Shown here piece after piece: positions 54,600-63,640 of a stretch of DNA of 64,000 nucleotides. The stretch spans positions 9,209 to 73,208 of the forward strand of contig DATGXQ010000467.1 of NCBI GenBank assembly GCA_035298905.1, read 5' to 3'. The stretch comes from DATGXB01 sp035298905. GTDB taxonomy: Bacteria; Cyanobacteriota; Cyanobacteriia; Cyanobacteriales; Nostocaceae. The first letter of the stretch is position 1. The number at the start of each line of letters is the position of its first letter. The notes under the pieces are model-generated. The model was not told where the DNA came from. It was given only the letters and a program-made list of their open reading frames with translations, and searched no databases. Position numbers and translations under genes: made by a program.

Positions 54600-55265
54600 C
54601 TAGGCAACTCCTGCCAATTCTTGACCTTGAGATACTATTTGGTGAGCGATCGCATCAATAAAGGCATACACATCATGTCCGGCTCGTCCTGTTACTAGGT
54701 CTCTATCAACCACAATATTTCCCGGATCATTGGGTGGAGAATTGATCGGTGGTGGCACGTAAACAGCACCAGCATTAGTAATATCTGCCAGTATCACTTC
54801 ATGACAGATTACTCTTCGTCCTCGAAGTAATTCTGGCATTGGGGTCAGTAACCACAATCCATGACAGAGTAAACCTTTGATAATCTGGGGATTTGCCATT
54901 GCTTGAGCAAAAAATTGAACTGCTGGTGCAGTACGCGTCATTTCTGGACTAATCTGCTGTCCTGGTGGTGGTTCAAAATAGCGCAGACGTACACTGGTGT
55001 AGTTAGCCGCCATAATTACAGCCGCATATTCATGAACATCTACGTTCTGAAAGTCGATATTGACATCTAGATATTGCAGAGATTTACCAACTTCATCTAC
55101 ATCACTGACAAATTGCACACTTTCATTTCCCCACAAACGGGACATTAAATGTACAGTTGCTCCCAGTTCAGGAAAGCGTTGTTGATAAGCTGCAATTTCC
55201 TCTGGAATAAACTCTGTTTCTACGAGAATGGCGATTTTTTTCCCTTCTAGCATTCGGGTAGTCAT
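54600..55265 (-). CDS. DJ-1/PfpI-family protein
   Basis: A 221-residue protein with the DJ-1/PfpI fold (KIAILVETEFIPEEIAAYQQ, YAAVIMAANYT, nucleophile Cys in GLLCHGLWLL, and VVDRDLVTGRAGHDV at the end). It is a paralogue of the following 283-residue protein, and the two may form a heteromer. It starts 9 bases after the AGE-like gene. Confidence 0.88.
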   Translation of the reverse strand: MTTRMLEGKKIAILVETEFIPEEIAAYQQRFPELGATVHLMSRLWGNESVQFVSDVDEVGKSLQYLDVNIDFQNVDVHEYAAVIMAANYTSVRLRYFEPPPGQQISPEMTRTAPAVQFFAQAMANPQIIKGLLCHGLWLLTPMPELLRGRRVICHEVILADITNAGAVYVPPPINSPPNDPGNIVVDRDLVTGRAGHDVYAFIDAIAHQIVSQGQELAGVA

Positions 55266-55274
55266 AACTCTTTC

Positions 55275-57290
55275 CTAAGTCTTGGGTGTAAATTCCACAA
55301 TGATTTCTGCTTCTGAACCAAGTTCAAATTCTTTTTCTCCCAGTTCAATCTGGAAATTATCAGGGTCGATGGAAGTGCGATCGCTACCATCAATGCTGAC
55401 TCTGGTCACTTCCAGGCTCTTGGGTCTAAAGAAATCAGGTAAAACGTTGAGCGATCGCTGGCGACAATGTTTATCAGGTTTGAAATACAAACAGAATGGT
55501 TCTTTTATCACATAGGTACTGATGTAGATATGAGCCAAATAATTTAGCTCAAAAGCATGGTATCCAGAAATTGCATGTCCACCTTTATTGCCATATTGTC
55601 CTGATGTAATTGCATCTCCACTTTCACTAACTCGGAAGAAAATTCCCTTATTATCTTGGTCGAGAAAGAACAAATTCCAAAATGCAGCTGTTTCTCTTGC
55701 TAATCGCAAATACTCTTGTTTTTGGTCATGCTCCTGATTACTACAACCATGCAGAATGAGGTAAGCTAACAAAGCTTGTTCTTGTTGCCAGAAGTCTTTA
55801 GTATTAAACCAAGGAAATTCTAGTGGCATCGCATTGTGAGGATTGCGCTCTAAAGTATCAAAAATACCACCTCTAAATAGGTCTACGCCAACCTCTGCCA
55901 TACTCATTCCCAGCTTATCTGCTAACTTCATTAGTTTATCTGCTAACTGTTGAGATTCTTGAGCTTCTTGCTCATGTTCATTAGCAAATTGAGCCGCTAG
56001 AGAGTAGTAATAATTAGCAATGCGAGTCAGGTTCCAAGCAATCTTTAAGTTATGTCCCACAACAGCACGATTTTTTTGCCATCGCCAATCATGATCTGGC
56101 TTCCAATCCCGGAAAAATCGCTCATTCACAAATGGAACCTTGGGATCTGGATCAGGAAATTTATCAACAATGATTGTGGATGTGGTTTTGAGAATCTTTT
56201 TACAAGTGTCTAAGAATTTCCTGATTTCTTCATAACCATGATCCGTTAATGGTAGAGGTTCTAAGGCCAAAATTACGTTAATTAAATAGGCTGGGATATG
56301 ATCCCCGACGGAATTCCAATTTTTTCTAGCTCGATTATTACCCAGAGCAGGACTATCCCAACTCATGGTGACATAATCAAGATGTGAAAAGTAATCACCG
56401 TAAGCATGGTTTCCATACTCTGATTCTGGATCGGTGTAAAAATCATTAAATACACAAACAGTCCGTTTGATATCATCCAGTACTTCCCAATCTAAGGTGA
56501 TTCGATAGTACTGAGCCAATCCAGCTAAGGCATAAATTTGTTCATAAAGTGGGATTGTGTCTCTATCATCCTCATTTAACGAGCGCATATATAGTTGATA
56601 ACTATACTTCGTTTTGCGCTTGCCATAAGCCCAAAAACAATGTTTACCATCCGATGTTAAACTGCGGAATGTTTCACGTTGGTATTGTACTCCAGCACGA
56701 GCAGCTGAAAGATAACGTTCACCTCCAGTCAACAAGTAAGCAGAAGAAAGACCATAAATCAACCTAGAAAGAGTGGCACATTCTTGGATTGTGTCATCTG
56801 CTGGTAAACCAATAATGTTTAAGTTAGTTTGGTAGAGAGCAAAATCATCAATTTGATAGGTTTGTTTATTGGGAAATAAATAGCCTAACCAACTATCCGC
56901 TAGGCGAGAAATTTGGGTCAACCACCAATGTGTCTGTTCAAAAAGATATTCCCCTTGACCTCTATATGAATTTAGTAAGTTAACAATTCTCGCATCGTAG
57001 TGGCAATTACCATTATTTTCTTGATAAACACCTTGTAGAACCACTAAGCTATCAGGCTGGATATATTTTTTCACTAAATTTGATGGGGAATCATCATTAA
57101 AGTTTTCAGGATTGGGTACGCGATCGCGCTCTATGTCATCCAAATTTCTGAGAAATCTAAATTGGGTCTCATTAGCAACAAAAACTTCTAATTCATCACC
57201 ACTACGACATTTAAGTAAAAAGGCGGATTTATCTGGTTTAACATCTGTCACTTTGCCCATAAAAGTTGTGTTGACAGTAAATTGCTTCAT
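55275..57290 (-). CDS. N-acylglucosamine-2-epimerase-like barrel protein with extra terminal domains
   Basis: A 671-residue protein. The first ~110 residues are beta-rich and OB-like (FMGKVTDVKPDKSAFLLKC, LVVLQGVYQENNG). The body is an (alpha/alpha)6 barrel of the AGE/sugar-isomerase type, with NRAVVGHNLKIAWNLTRIA, FWQQEQALLAYLIL and GNKGGHAISGYHAFEL providing the His/Glu positions. The last ~70 residues form a beta-sandwich-like tail. ATG 57290 is chosen because AGGAG lies 8 bases upstream. It is the first gene of the cluster. The substrate is unknown, probably a sugar or sugar acid. Confidence 0.82.
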   Translation of the reverse strand: MKQFTVNTTFMGKVTDVKPDKSAFLLKCRSGDELEVFVANETQFRFLRNLDDIERDRVPNPENFNDDSPSNLVKKYIQPDSLVVLQGVYQENNGNCHYDARIVNLLNSYRGQGEYLFEQTHWWLTQISRLADSWLGYLFPNKQTYQIDDFALYQTNLNIIGLPADDTIQECATLSRLIYGLSSAYLLTGGERYLSAARAGVQYQRETFRSLTSDGKHCFWAYGKRKTKYSYQLYMRSLNEDDRDTIPLYEQIYALAGLAQYYRITLDWEVLDDIKRTVCVFNDFYTDPESEYGNHAYGDYFSHLDYVTMSWDSPALGNNRARKNWNSVGDHIPAYLINVILALEPLPLTDHGYEEIRKFLDTCKKILKTTSTIIVDKFPDPDPKVPFVNERFFRDWKPDHDWRWQKNRAVVGHNLKIAWNLTRIANYYYSLAAQFANEHEQEAQESQQLADKLMKLADKLGMSMAEVGVDLFRGGIFDTLERNPHNAMPLEFPWFNTKDFWQQEQALLAYLILHGCSNQEHDQKQEYLRLARETAAFWNLFFLDQDNKGIFFRVSESGDAITSGQYGNKGGHAISGYHAFELNYLAHIYISTYVIKEPFCLYFKPDKHCRQRSLNVLPDFFRPKSLEVTRVSIDGSDRTSIDPDNFQIELGEKEFELGSEAEIIVEFTPKT

Positions 57291-58002
57291 AGGTTTTCTC
57301 CTGTTAATATTTTTGTCCAAACAGCCAGACAGATTTTTTTATTCTCTTTTTGATAGGGTGTGTCTTAAAGTTTCAGAATTTCCTCCCTAATAAACTGCTG
57401 TGAATAGAAAGAGAAATAATTTACATAGATTCAGAATTTTCTTAATTTTAGGGCAATTAAAAGCTATGAAAAATGTTTTGCAAAATCTCAAAAAATCTAG
57501 AGTTGATCAGACTATAATTTAGTGAATCGAGGGCATTCCTCTGACTATAGTAATAGACTAATGAATCATGGGAGATATATATAGTCAATCTGTTTGACAG
57601 TAGATTTTACTGCCAATAAACCAAGAGAATATACGACACGTTTCGAGTAAATGAAGTGCAAACGTTAATAATAAAATCTGATTTTAAAGGAATTTCAACC
57701 CTGTTCCCTACTGTAAAATCAATCTGCTCTGCTTGATAATACGAGTATTTAAAAATACGGTAAAAATTTTTATTGAGATATAGCAATCCTAAATCATTTA
57801 TGAACATTGGCTGTTCCCTGTTAAGAGTTAAGAGTTCCCTTCTCTCCATGATTCAGTTCACAACTCAAATCGGATTGCTATAGTAGATAAAATCATAGAG
57901 TCCTGAATCAATCGCTGTTGTCAATGACTCAAGACTCCATTTGTATCTTTGTACGGTTTTGTAAGTTAAAAGTGATCGCTCAGTAACTTTGTATTAGCTG
58001 TA
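57291..58002. other. Intergenic region with a degenerate family A element
   Basis: No well-supported gene is seen. A partial family A element lies at about 57632-57715 (GTAAATGAAGTGCAAACGTT, TTTCAACCCTGTTCCCTACT). The short minus-strand frame at 57607-57849 is largely this repeat plus GGGAACAG heptamers and is not accepted. The stretch 57291-57600 should hold the promoter of the AGE/DJ-1/ThDP cluster. Confidence 0.55.
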
Positions 58003-58383
58003 TTAGCAGTATCGAGTAATATCTTCGCCACACTCGTCAGCTAAATAGCACAAGGCACGAAAACGTAAACTTACTACTTCTTCATATAAAGGGTTAAGTT
58101 TACACATAGGCGGAATATGAAACAAGGTTTTACCAAAAAATTTCACATCTCGTTCAAATGGACATTGAGCCGGAACAATTTGACATATTCGATGAGCTAG
58201 TTGGCGATCGCTCACTTGAATACTATCTAACCACCGACGTACAGGCCGGAGTAAATCGCCACTGGATTTAGAAGACTGAGAATGCGGTAATTGAGTTACA
58301 TCTGCTCCTCTCGTTTCTGTTTGAGGCAGAGACACCCAACTTGCTAAAAAAATTTTTTTTGTGGTATTATCAAATACCTTCAT
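58003..58383 (-). CDS. Mo-dependent nitrogenase C-terminal domain protein
   Basis: A 126-residue protein whose last ~85 residues match the domain described as Mo-dependent nitrogenase, C-terminal (LLRPVRRWLDSIQVSDRQLA, RICQIVPAQCPFERDV, LNPLYEEVVSLRFRALCYLA). It occurs in many cyanobacteria, usually as small stand-alone proteins not in nif clusters. Its role is unknown. GAGGAG stands 5 bases before the ATG, a strong ribosome site. Confidence 0.9.
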   Translation of the reverse strand: MKVFDNTTKKIFLASWVSLPQTETRGADVTQLPHSQSSKSSGDLLRPVRRWLDSIQVSDRQLAHRICQIVPAQCPFERDVKFFGKTLFHIPPMCKLNPLYEEVVSLRFRALCYLADECGEDITRYC

Positions 58384-58881
58384 GGTTACTCCTCTATTTT
58401 GACGAGGGCATTCACCTTACTGATGAATATCTACAACATGATCACAAGGTTTCCCGGAAATCTACTGTTCTGAAACAAGTTCATTACCATCTGCGAGTAA
58501 CCGCCAGCAATCAGAATCTACAGTACTCCTTTGCCAAGTTAATCGAAATTTCTCGGAAACGGAAGTGTAGTCATCCGATCTTGTCCATAACTTGACACAA
58601 TTTAAATTCTAATGAAGAAGTCTATCTTTGGATAGATAAGAGCAATACATTAACAAAACTTAATACTGGGGACGAGGGGACGCAAAGACACGGGGACGCA
58701 AAGACACGGGGACGCGGTGACAGAAAAGATTTTAGATTTTAGATTTTAGATTTTGGATTGAACAATCTAAAATCCACAATCGCAAATCCAAAATTGAATC
58801 TTCTCCCCTCCCCGTGTCTCCCCTCTCCTTGCGGAGACGCTACGCGAACCCCGCGTCTCCCCTCTTCCTTCTCCCCCTCTC
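58384..58881. other. Intergenic region with short tandem repeats
   Basis: About 500 bases. At 58672-58725 are GGGGACGCAAAGACAC-type direct repeats, and at 58731-58760 a GATTTTA heptamer run. At 58800-58865 lie pyrimidine-rich CTCCCC repeats with a small palindrome (GGAGACGCTACGCG). A plus-strand frame at 58341-58595 overlaps the neighbouring gene and shows no family pattern, so it is left out. Confidence 0.55.
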
Positions 58882-61515
58882 CTACTTGCTGGACTTCAAC
58901 TTAGGATAAGCAATGCGTTTATGGTGGAACTGCTGCCAAACTTCCACAAAGATTTGAGCGATTTTCGTCATCTCTTCCCGCGTCAAGCCTGAATCTGCCA
59001 TCTGTCCATCTTGCCATCTAGCACGGAGAATATTATTGAGCATATTTAATGCTTGTTCTGGAGTAGTATCTGTCAAACTCCGCAAAGCCGCTTCACAAGA
59101 GTCAGCTAACATGACAATACCTGTTTCTCGTGATTGGGGAATAGGCCCGTCGTAGCGAAAATCAGCTTCATTAACTATGATGCTGGGGTCTTCCTTAGCC
59201 ATTTGCTGGGCTTGATGATAAAAATAGGCGATCGCCATTGTTCCCTGATGTTCGGGTATAAATGCTTGAATAGCCGTCGGTAAACTGTGTTTTTTGGCCA
59301 TGGCTAACCCTTCAGTCACGTGCTTTTTAATAATTTCTGCACTCTTCCAAGGGTCTTTTATTTCTGTATCATGCTTATTTGGCCCGCCCATTTGATTCTC
59401 AATAAAACCTAACGGGTCGTGCATTTTCCCGATATCGTGATACAAAGTTCCCGCCCTGACTAACTCTACATTACAGCCCAATTCTTTGGCGGCTGCTTCT
59501 GCGAGAGTAGCTACAAATAAAGTATGTTGAAATGTGCCAGGAGTTTCTGTAGACAGTTTTTGTAATAAAGTGCGGTTGGGGTTAGATAATTCTGCTAACC
59601 GAATGGGAGTAATTAAATCAAAGAATTTTTCTAAATAAGGACTTAAACCTAAAGCCACTACACTCCAAGCCAAGCCAGATAAACCAAATAAAACCGCTTC
59701 TTGCAGAATTAAATACCAACTAGTACCAAAAGCTGCACCAATTAAAACTTTAAAAATTAAATAAATACTTCCTTGAGTTAAAGCGATAGCCACACCCAAT
59801 AATGCTAATTCTTCACGCGATCGCAACTTTTGGGCAAAGTAACTCCCAATCAATCCTCCTATAGCCCCTGCTACCAAGCCCCCCTTACTAATTTCTGTAC
59901 TAATTGGTAACAATATGGACAATAAACCTATGACTGTAAAACCAAAGGTTGAACCATAAAAGCTGCCTAACAAAAGACCGACTGCACTCCAGCTAGTATA
60001 AAATATACCTGTAGCTAGTACCACGGGAACACTCAAAGTCAGTAATAGGACTAATAGGCGATCGCGTTGTCGTAATTTAATTTTACTCCGTCTCTCTACC
60101 CAGACAAAAATACCAATCGCTAAAGTTACTAATCCCCCCACTAAAATTAGACCCAACCAGTCTACCCGGCGTTGTACTAATTGATAATGCTCTAAAACTT
60201 GTAAATTTATTTGAGTAATTTTCTGTCCCTTATAAACTATTACCTCTCCCAGCTGTTTCTTAATTATTACTGGTTCAACTTCTGCCGCCGCTCGTTGTGC
60301 CTTTTGTTGAGTTTTTTCTTGATCCGGCTTCAAATTAGGCTTCAGCACAGCCATCAATAACTCAGTAGCTAAAGGCTCGGCTTGACTAGGAACAAAACTT
60401 TGCGAGTGTAAGCTAACTGCGTCGCGTAAATTTCTCCTTGGCAGTCCATAGGGAATACCTTGGGTTAAAATTCGCTCTACACTATGACGAATACCTACCC
60501 GTGTTTTTTTCCAATCTTCATCTGATAATTCTAAGACAATAGTTTGTGTATATACCTGCTCTGATAGTCCCATTTCTAGCTGCGACAATTTTTGTTTAGC
60601 TTGAGTATATTTCTGCCTAGCTTCCAGAATTTGATTAATCAGTGCGGCTAAATTTTGTTCAGTGGCAGTTGCTCGATAAGCTTCTATTTCTGCTATTGCT
60701 TGCTGGGAAAAATTCTGAGGTGAAGATTTAGGAGCATTCGTACTTTGCTGATTATTATTCTGATTAATTATTGGTGATTTTTTTTCATTATTCAGCTTTA
60801 ACTTAAGCAGTAAAGATTTTAAATTTTGTCTTTTATTATTTTCTAGAGTTTGTTGTAGCTTATTCCACTCTACTTCTGAGCAAGAACGGAGATATTGTTG
60901 AGTAGGTAGAGACAAAACTGAAACATCAAAAAACGGAAATGCCCCAGCAGTGGCTCTAATATAATCCCCATGATTTAAAACTAGTGATAAATTTTCATTG
61001 ATTTGTTCATTGACTTGGACATCAACCATCCAAACAGGGAGTAAATTGTTACTAGCTTCCTCGCGTCTAGCGGCAGTTGTGATTTTATCTTCTATGCTGT
61101 CAGTATAAGGTGCTTTAAAAGTTTCGGGTGCAATACTACCTACTTTTAACTGTGGTTGGTTGTATAATTGATGCCCAATTACGCCTGTTAAAGATACCAC
61201 CGCCGTAACAAGAATCATTGAAGAACGTTTGGCGTGGACGTTTACTATAATAGTGTCAATACCACCATTGGTTTTTACTGTATCCATAGCTGATTTAGCT
61301 GTCTGTTTACCCTGGCGGTTTGTATGTTGTTCCTCTATTGAGGACAAAAACAGAAATAGATGTTTTATAATAGGTCTGTGCGCTTTTTGTCTGCCAGAAG
61401 TATTCAGGCTACTGACTAAACCCAGCCGTTTACCCTTACGACATAGTATTTTGCACTGTCGTCGCCATTGCTGGAAGTGCTGGTTCAAGGACTGTAAAAA
61501 TTGCTGCGTTTTCAT
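58882..61515 (-). CDS. 7TM-HD family phosphohydrolase (PgpH type, probable c-di-AMP phosphodiesterase)
   Basis: An 877-residue membrane protein. After a cytosolic head and one membrane helix (about 98-115) comes the extracellular 7TMR-HDED domain (about 120-430). Seven membrane helices (about 455-655) and a cytosolic HD domain follow. The HD motif is intact: GTFQHTLFVATLAEAAAKEL, LYHDIGKM, FIPEHQGT, and the downstream MLADSCEAALRSL. PgpH-type enzymes hydrolyse the second messenger c-di-AMP. The head of about 95 residues (KTQQFLQSLNQHFQQWRRQC) is basic and poorly conserved. Confidence 0.93.
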   Translation of the reverse strand: MKTQQFLQSLNQHFQQWRRQCKILCRKGKRLGLVSSLNTSGRQKAHRPIIKHLFLFLSSIEEQHTNRQGKQTAKSAMDTVKTNGGIDTIIVNVHAKRSSMILVTAVVSLTGVIGHQLYNQPQLKVGSIAPETFKAPYTDSIEDKITTAARREEASNNLLPVWMVDVQVNEQINENLSLVLNHGDYIRATAGAFPFFDVSVLSLPTQQYLRSCSEVEWNKLQQTLENNKRQNLKSLLLKLKLNNEKKSPIINQNNNQQSTNAPKSSPQNFSQQAIAEIEAYRATATEQNLAALINQILEARQKYTQAKQKLSQLEMGLSEQVYTQTIVLELSDEDWKKTRVGIRHSVERILTQGIPYGLPRRNLRDAVSLHSQSFVPSQAEPLATELLMAVLKPNLKPDQEKTQQKAQRAAAEVEPVIIKKQLGEVIVYKGQKITQINLQVLEHYQLVQRRVDWLGLILVGGLVTLAIGIFVWVERRSKIKLRQRDRLLVLLLTLSVPVVLATGIFYTSWSAVGLLLGSFYGSTFGFTVIGLLSILLPISTEISKGGLVAGAIGGLIGSYFAQKLRSREELALLGVAIALTQGSIYLIFKVLIGAAFGTSWYLILQEAVLFGLSGLAWSVVALGLSPYLEKFFDLITPIRLAELSNPNRTLLQKLSTETPGTFQHTLFVATLAEAAAKELGCNVELVRAGTLYHDIGKMHDPLGFIENQMGGPNKHDTEIKDPWKSAEIIKKHVTEGLAMAKKHSLPTAIQAFIPEHQGTMAIAYFYHQAQQMAKEDPSIIVNEADFRYDGPIPQSRETGIVMLADSCEAALRSLTDTTPEQALNMLNNILRARWQDGQMADSGLTREEMTKIAQIFVEVWQQFHHKRIAYPKLKSSK

Positions 61516-61840
61516 TCTTTCTGGTTGTACTTACTTACTTTGAGAGTGCCAACAGAACCATGATGATAATTTTTCATATTAACTATTGACTTAGTAGGTT
61601 ACTATTTTGCTGTCAGCACCTCAAAGTTATAATGAGTTGTTAGCCCCCAAATTGACAAATAATTTCTCTAAAAGAAAGTTTTTTTCACCAGGACACAACA
61701 AAAACTACATGTCACACTATTCTGCCTTTTTGCTCTGGCTTGTGTGAATTGTACCAGTTGATTTGTGCCAGTTGATTTCCCAATGGGTTAGGGATACTTG
61801 TAGTCAGGCAATGAATGATTTTTGTTGGTAAAAACTAATT
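61516..61840. other. Intergenic region, no gene seen
   Basis: About 325 bases between the HD phosphohydrolase start and the end of the ADP-ribosylglycohydrolase-like gene. A short direct repeat (CCAGTTGATTTGTG, then CCAGTTGATTTCCC, about 61755-61785) is the only structure I notice. Confidence 0.5.
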
Positions 61841-62725
61841 TTACCGAGGACGAATAACACGAGGTGCTGCAAAGGATGGGGGACATTTTGCTGTAGTATG
61901 GTAGCTCTGATTTGGGGTTAGCTCATACAACCCTGACCATACTGCCACCAACGCATCGGATAATTCTAGCATTTGCGAAAAACTGTTGAGTCCCCAAGCT
62001 GGTGAATTTTTGGGTGAGAATAAAACTTGCCAACTGACAGGTAAACCTGCGGTACTATTATAAGTTCCTGATAAGGCAGCAGTAATTGTACTTATAGCCT
62101 GTTTTTCACCGTAACTGTCTTGATGAGTAGCTCTTAATACTGCTAACCGGAAATCTTCCAAGGTACTCAGAAAGCAGTAAAAGCTCAAAGCAAAATTATA
62201 ACTGAGTTTTTCTGATTGATTTAATACGTCTTGTGCTATTTCTAAACTAGCACTTTGCTCTAATAAATTATTAACTTTTAATAAATTTTCTGTGAGGGAA
62301 TTTGATGAAACTTCAAGAAACTCAATAGTTTGGGGAATGAGAGTGAAAGGGTGAAGTTTTTCTACCAAGGATTGAGCGATCGCATACCCAAATGCTAAAG
62401 TGGCACTTTGAAGTATAGGGTCATCCTGTCCCCAAATTTTTAATACTTGTAGTAAATTTTGCTTTAGTTTAATTGGGCTTTCATGAAAAAACAAAGCTAC
62501 TGGCAAGGTAGCTAAAATAATTTCTCCCCAAGAGTTATTAGCCCCTAGTTGCCGATGCTCTAGCCAATCATTTATATCTAATCTACCCAACCTAATTAAA
62601 CTGTTTGTACTGATAACCGCCAATCTACCCAAATTAATATCATGTCCTTCCTGACTGGCGATACATTCTCCTAGAAACGCTCCTAAGAAAGCACCTCTAA
62701 ATCGGCTGACTAGAGAATAACGCAT
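61841..62725 (-). CDS. ADP-ribosylglycohydrolase-like protein, probably inactive
   Basis: A 294-residue helical protein that aligns in pattern with ADP-ribosylglycohydrolases: an N-terminal FRGAFLGAFLGECIASQ helix and a C-terminal AISTITAALSGTYNSTAGLP helix. The residues that bind the two Mg ions in active members are not seen: the DDT-type motif after the first helices is absent, and the C-terminal GGDxDT reads GEKQAIST. It is therefore likely a pseudoenzyme. Similar degenerate copies may be conserved in cyanobacteria. Confidence 0.78.
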   Translation of the reverse strand: MRYSLVSRFRGAFLGAFLGECIASQEGHDINLGRLAVISTNSLIRLGRLDINDWLEHRQLGANNSWGEIILATLPVALFFHESPIKLKQNLLQVLKIWGQDDPILQSATLAFGYAIAQSLVEKLHPFTLIPQTIEFLEVSSNSLTENLLKVNNLLEQSASLEIAQDVLNQSEKLSYNFALSFYCFLSTLEDFRLAVLRATHQDSYGEKQAISTITAALSGTYNSTAGLPVSWQVLFSPKNSPAWGLNSFSQMLELSDALVAVWSGLYELTPNQSYHTTAKCPPSFAAPRVIRPR

Positions 62726-63030
62726 AAAACAGAATTATAGAAGCCAGTATCCAGAATTCAGCATCGGCATTGAAGAAGCATAAAAGAGTATCCAGAAATC
62801 ATAATTGCTCAGGCAAAATCATTTACAGCAGGGAACAGGGAACAGGTTTGAAAGTCTTTTAGTATAAGGCTTTGTCCCTAACATTTGTACCTCATTTAGC
62901 TAAAATCTGCTGTACATACCAAAGTAAAAGATTTACAAGGATGAAAAATACTCATGCGCGTCCATCCGCGTTAAATATTCATTTCCCTACTTTCTTGGGT
63001 AGTTAATTTTGACCAGGTACTGACTCCTGA
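62726..63030. other. Intergenic region holding a family A element
   Basis: No gene is seen. It contains the MITE-like element at 62824-62914 and simple sequence (GTACTGACTCCTGACTACTG) just before the aroQ stop. Confidence 0.6.
62824..62914 (+). mobile_element. MITE-like element, 91 bp (family A, copy 5)
   Basis: Ends TACAGCAG/CTGCTGTA. The core is GTTTGAAAGTCTTTTAGTAT and TTTGTACCTCATTTAGCTAA. It has fewer heptamers than other copies, which accounts for most of the shorter length. Confidence 0.75.
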
Positions 63031-63492
63031 CTACTGACTCCTTAAATGATGCACTAATGCCTGTAAGCCTAGTAGATAACTTTGAGCGCCAAAACCGCTA
63101 ATTTGCCCAATGACTACTGGTGCAATATAGGAATGATGGCGAAAATCTTCCCGACGGTAAATATTACTCAAATGTACTTCTACTGTAGGCAATTTTACAG
63201 CTGCGATCGCATCCCGCAAGGCGACACTGGTATGAGTATAAGCCCCAGCATTAATCAAAATGCCCTGATGCTGACCTAAAGCCTCATGAATTTTGTCTAC
63301 TAACACCCCTTCATGATTTGACTGCACGGCCACCACTTGGGCTTCTAATTTAGTGGCTTCCTCTGCTAGAAAGCGATTAATTTCCGCTAGGGTCAGAGAA
63401 CCATAAATACCAGGTTCTCGCTGTCCTAACAGGTTAAGATTTGGGCCATGCAGTACCAAAATACTTAAAGCTGGCACAGTCAACCCCCACAC
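63031..63492 (-). CDS. aroQ: Type II 3-dehydroquinate dehydratase
   Basis: A ~150-residue complete enzyme of the shikimate pathway, converting 3-dehydroquinate to 3-dehydroshikimate. Features are ILVLHGPNLNLLGQREPGIYG with the catalytic loop Arg/Tyr, VVAVQSNHEGVLVDKIHEA, GILINAGAYTHTSVALRDAI and VEVHLSNIYRREDFRHHSYI with the catalytic His. The longest start is GTG 63492. A second GTG at 63477, with GGGGG upstream, would give the more usual N-terminus. Confidence 0.95.
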   Translation of the reverse strand: MWGLTVPALSILVLHGPNLNLLGQREPGIYGSLTLAEINRFLAEEATKLEAQVVAVQSNHEGVLVDKIHEALGQHQGILINAGAYTHTSVALRDAIAAVKLPTVEVHLSNIYRREDFRHHSYIAPVVIGQISGFGAQSYLLGLQALVHHLRSQ

Positions 63493-63502
63493 CTAAAACA
63501 TT

Positions 63503-63640
63503 TTAGCGACGACGCGATCGATCATCAACAGGAATCGGAATCAGTTCCGGTTCCGGTTCAGTCTCTGGCCCTAGCAAGGCTTCAATTAGCTTTCGCGCTA
63601 ATTCTTTTAACTTTTCCAGTACCTTTTCTATATAGTCCAT
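63503..63640 (-). CDS. Small 45-residue protein
   Basis: A complete short frame directly upstream of aroQ: an amphipathic helix (MDYIEKVLEKLKELARKLIE), then an acidic Pro/Glu stretch (GPETEPEPELIPIP) and an Arg-rich end (RSRRR). The coding pattern, the clean ATG and TAA, and position 10 bases before aroQ support a real gene. I do not know its function. Confidence 0.65.
   Translation of the reverse strand: MDYIEKVLEKLKELARKLIEALLGPETEPEPELIPIPVDDRSRRR

Noticed and set aside
57607..57849. Minus-strand 80-codon frame
   Set aside because: It is built mainly of a degraded family A element and GGGAACAG heptamers.
58341..58595. Plus-strand 84-codon frame
   Set aside because: It overlaps the start of the nitrogenase-C-terminal-type gene on the other strand and shows no family features.
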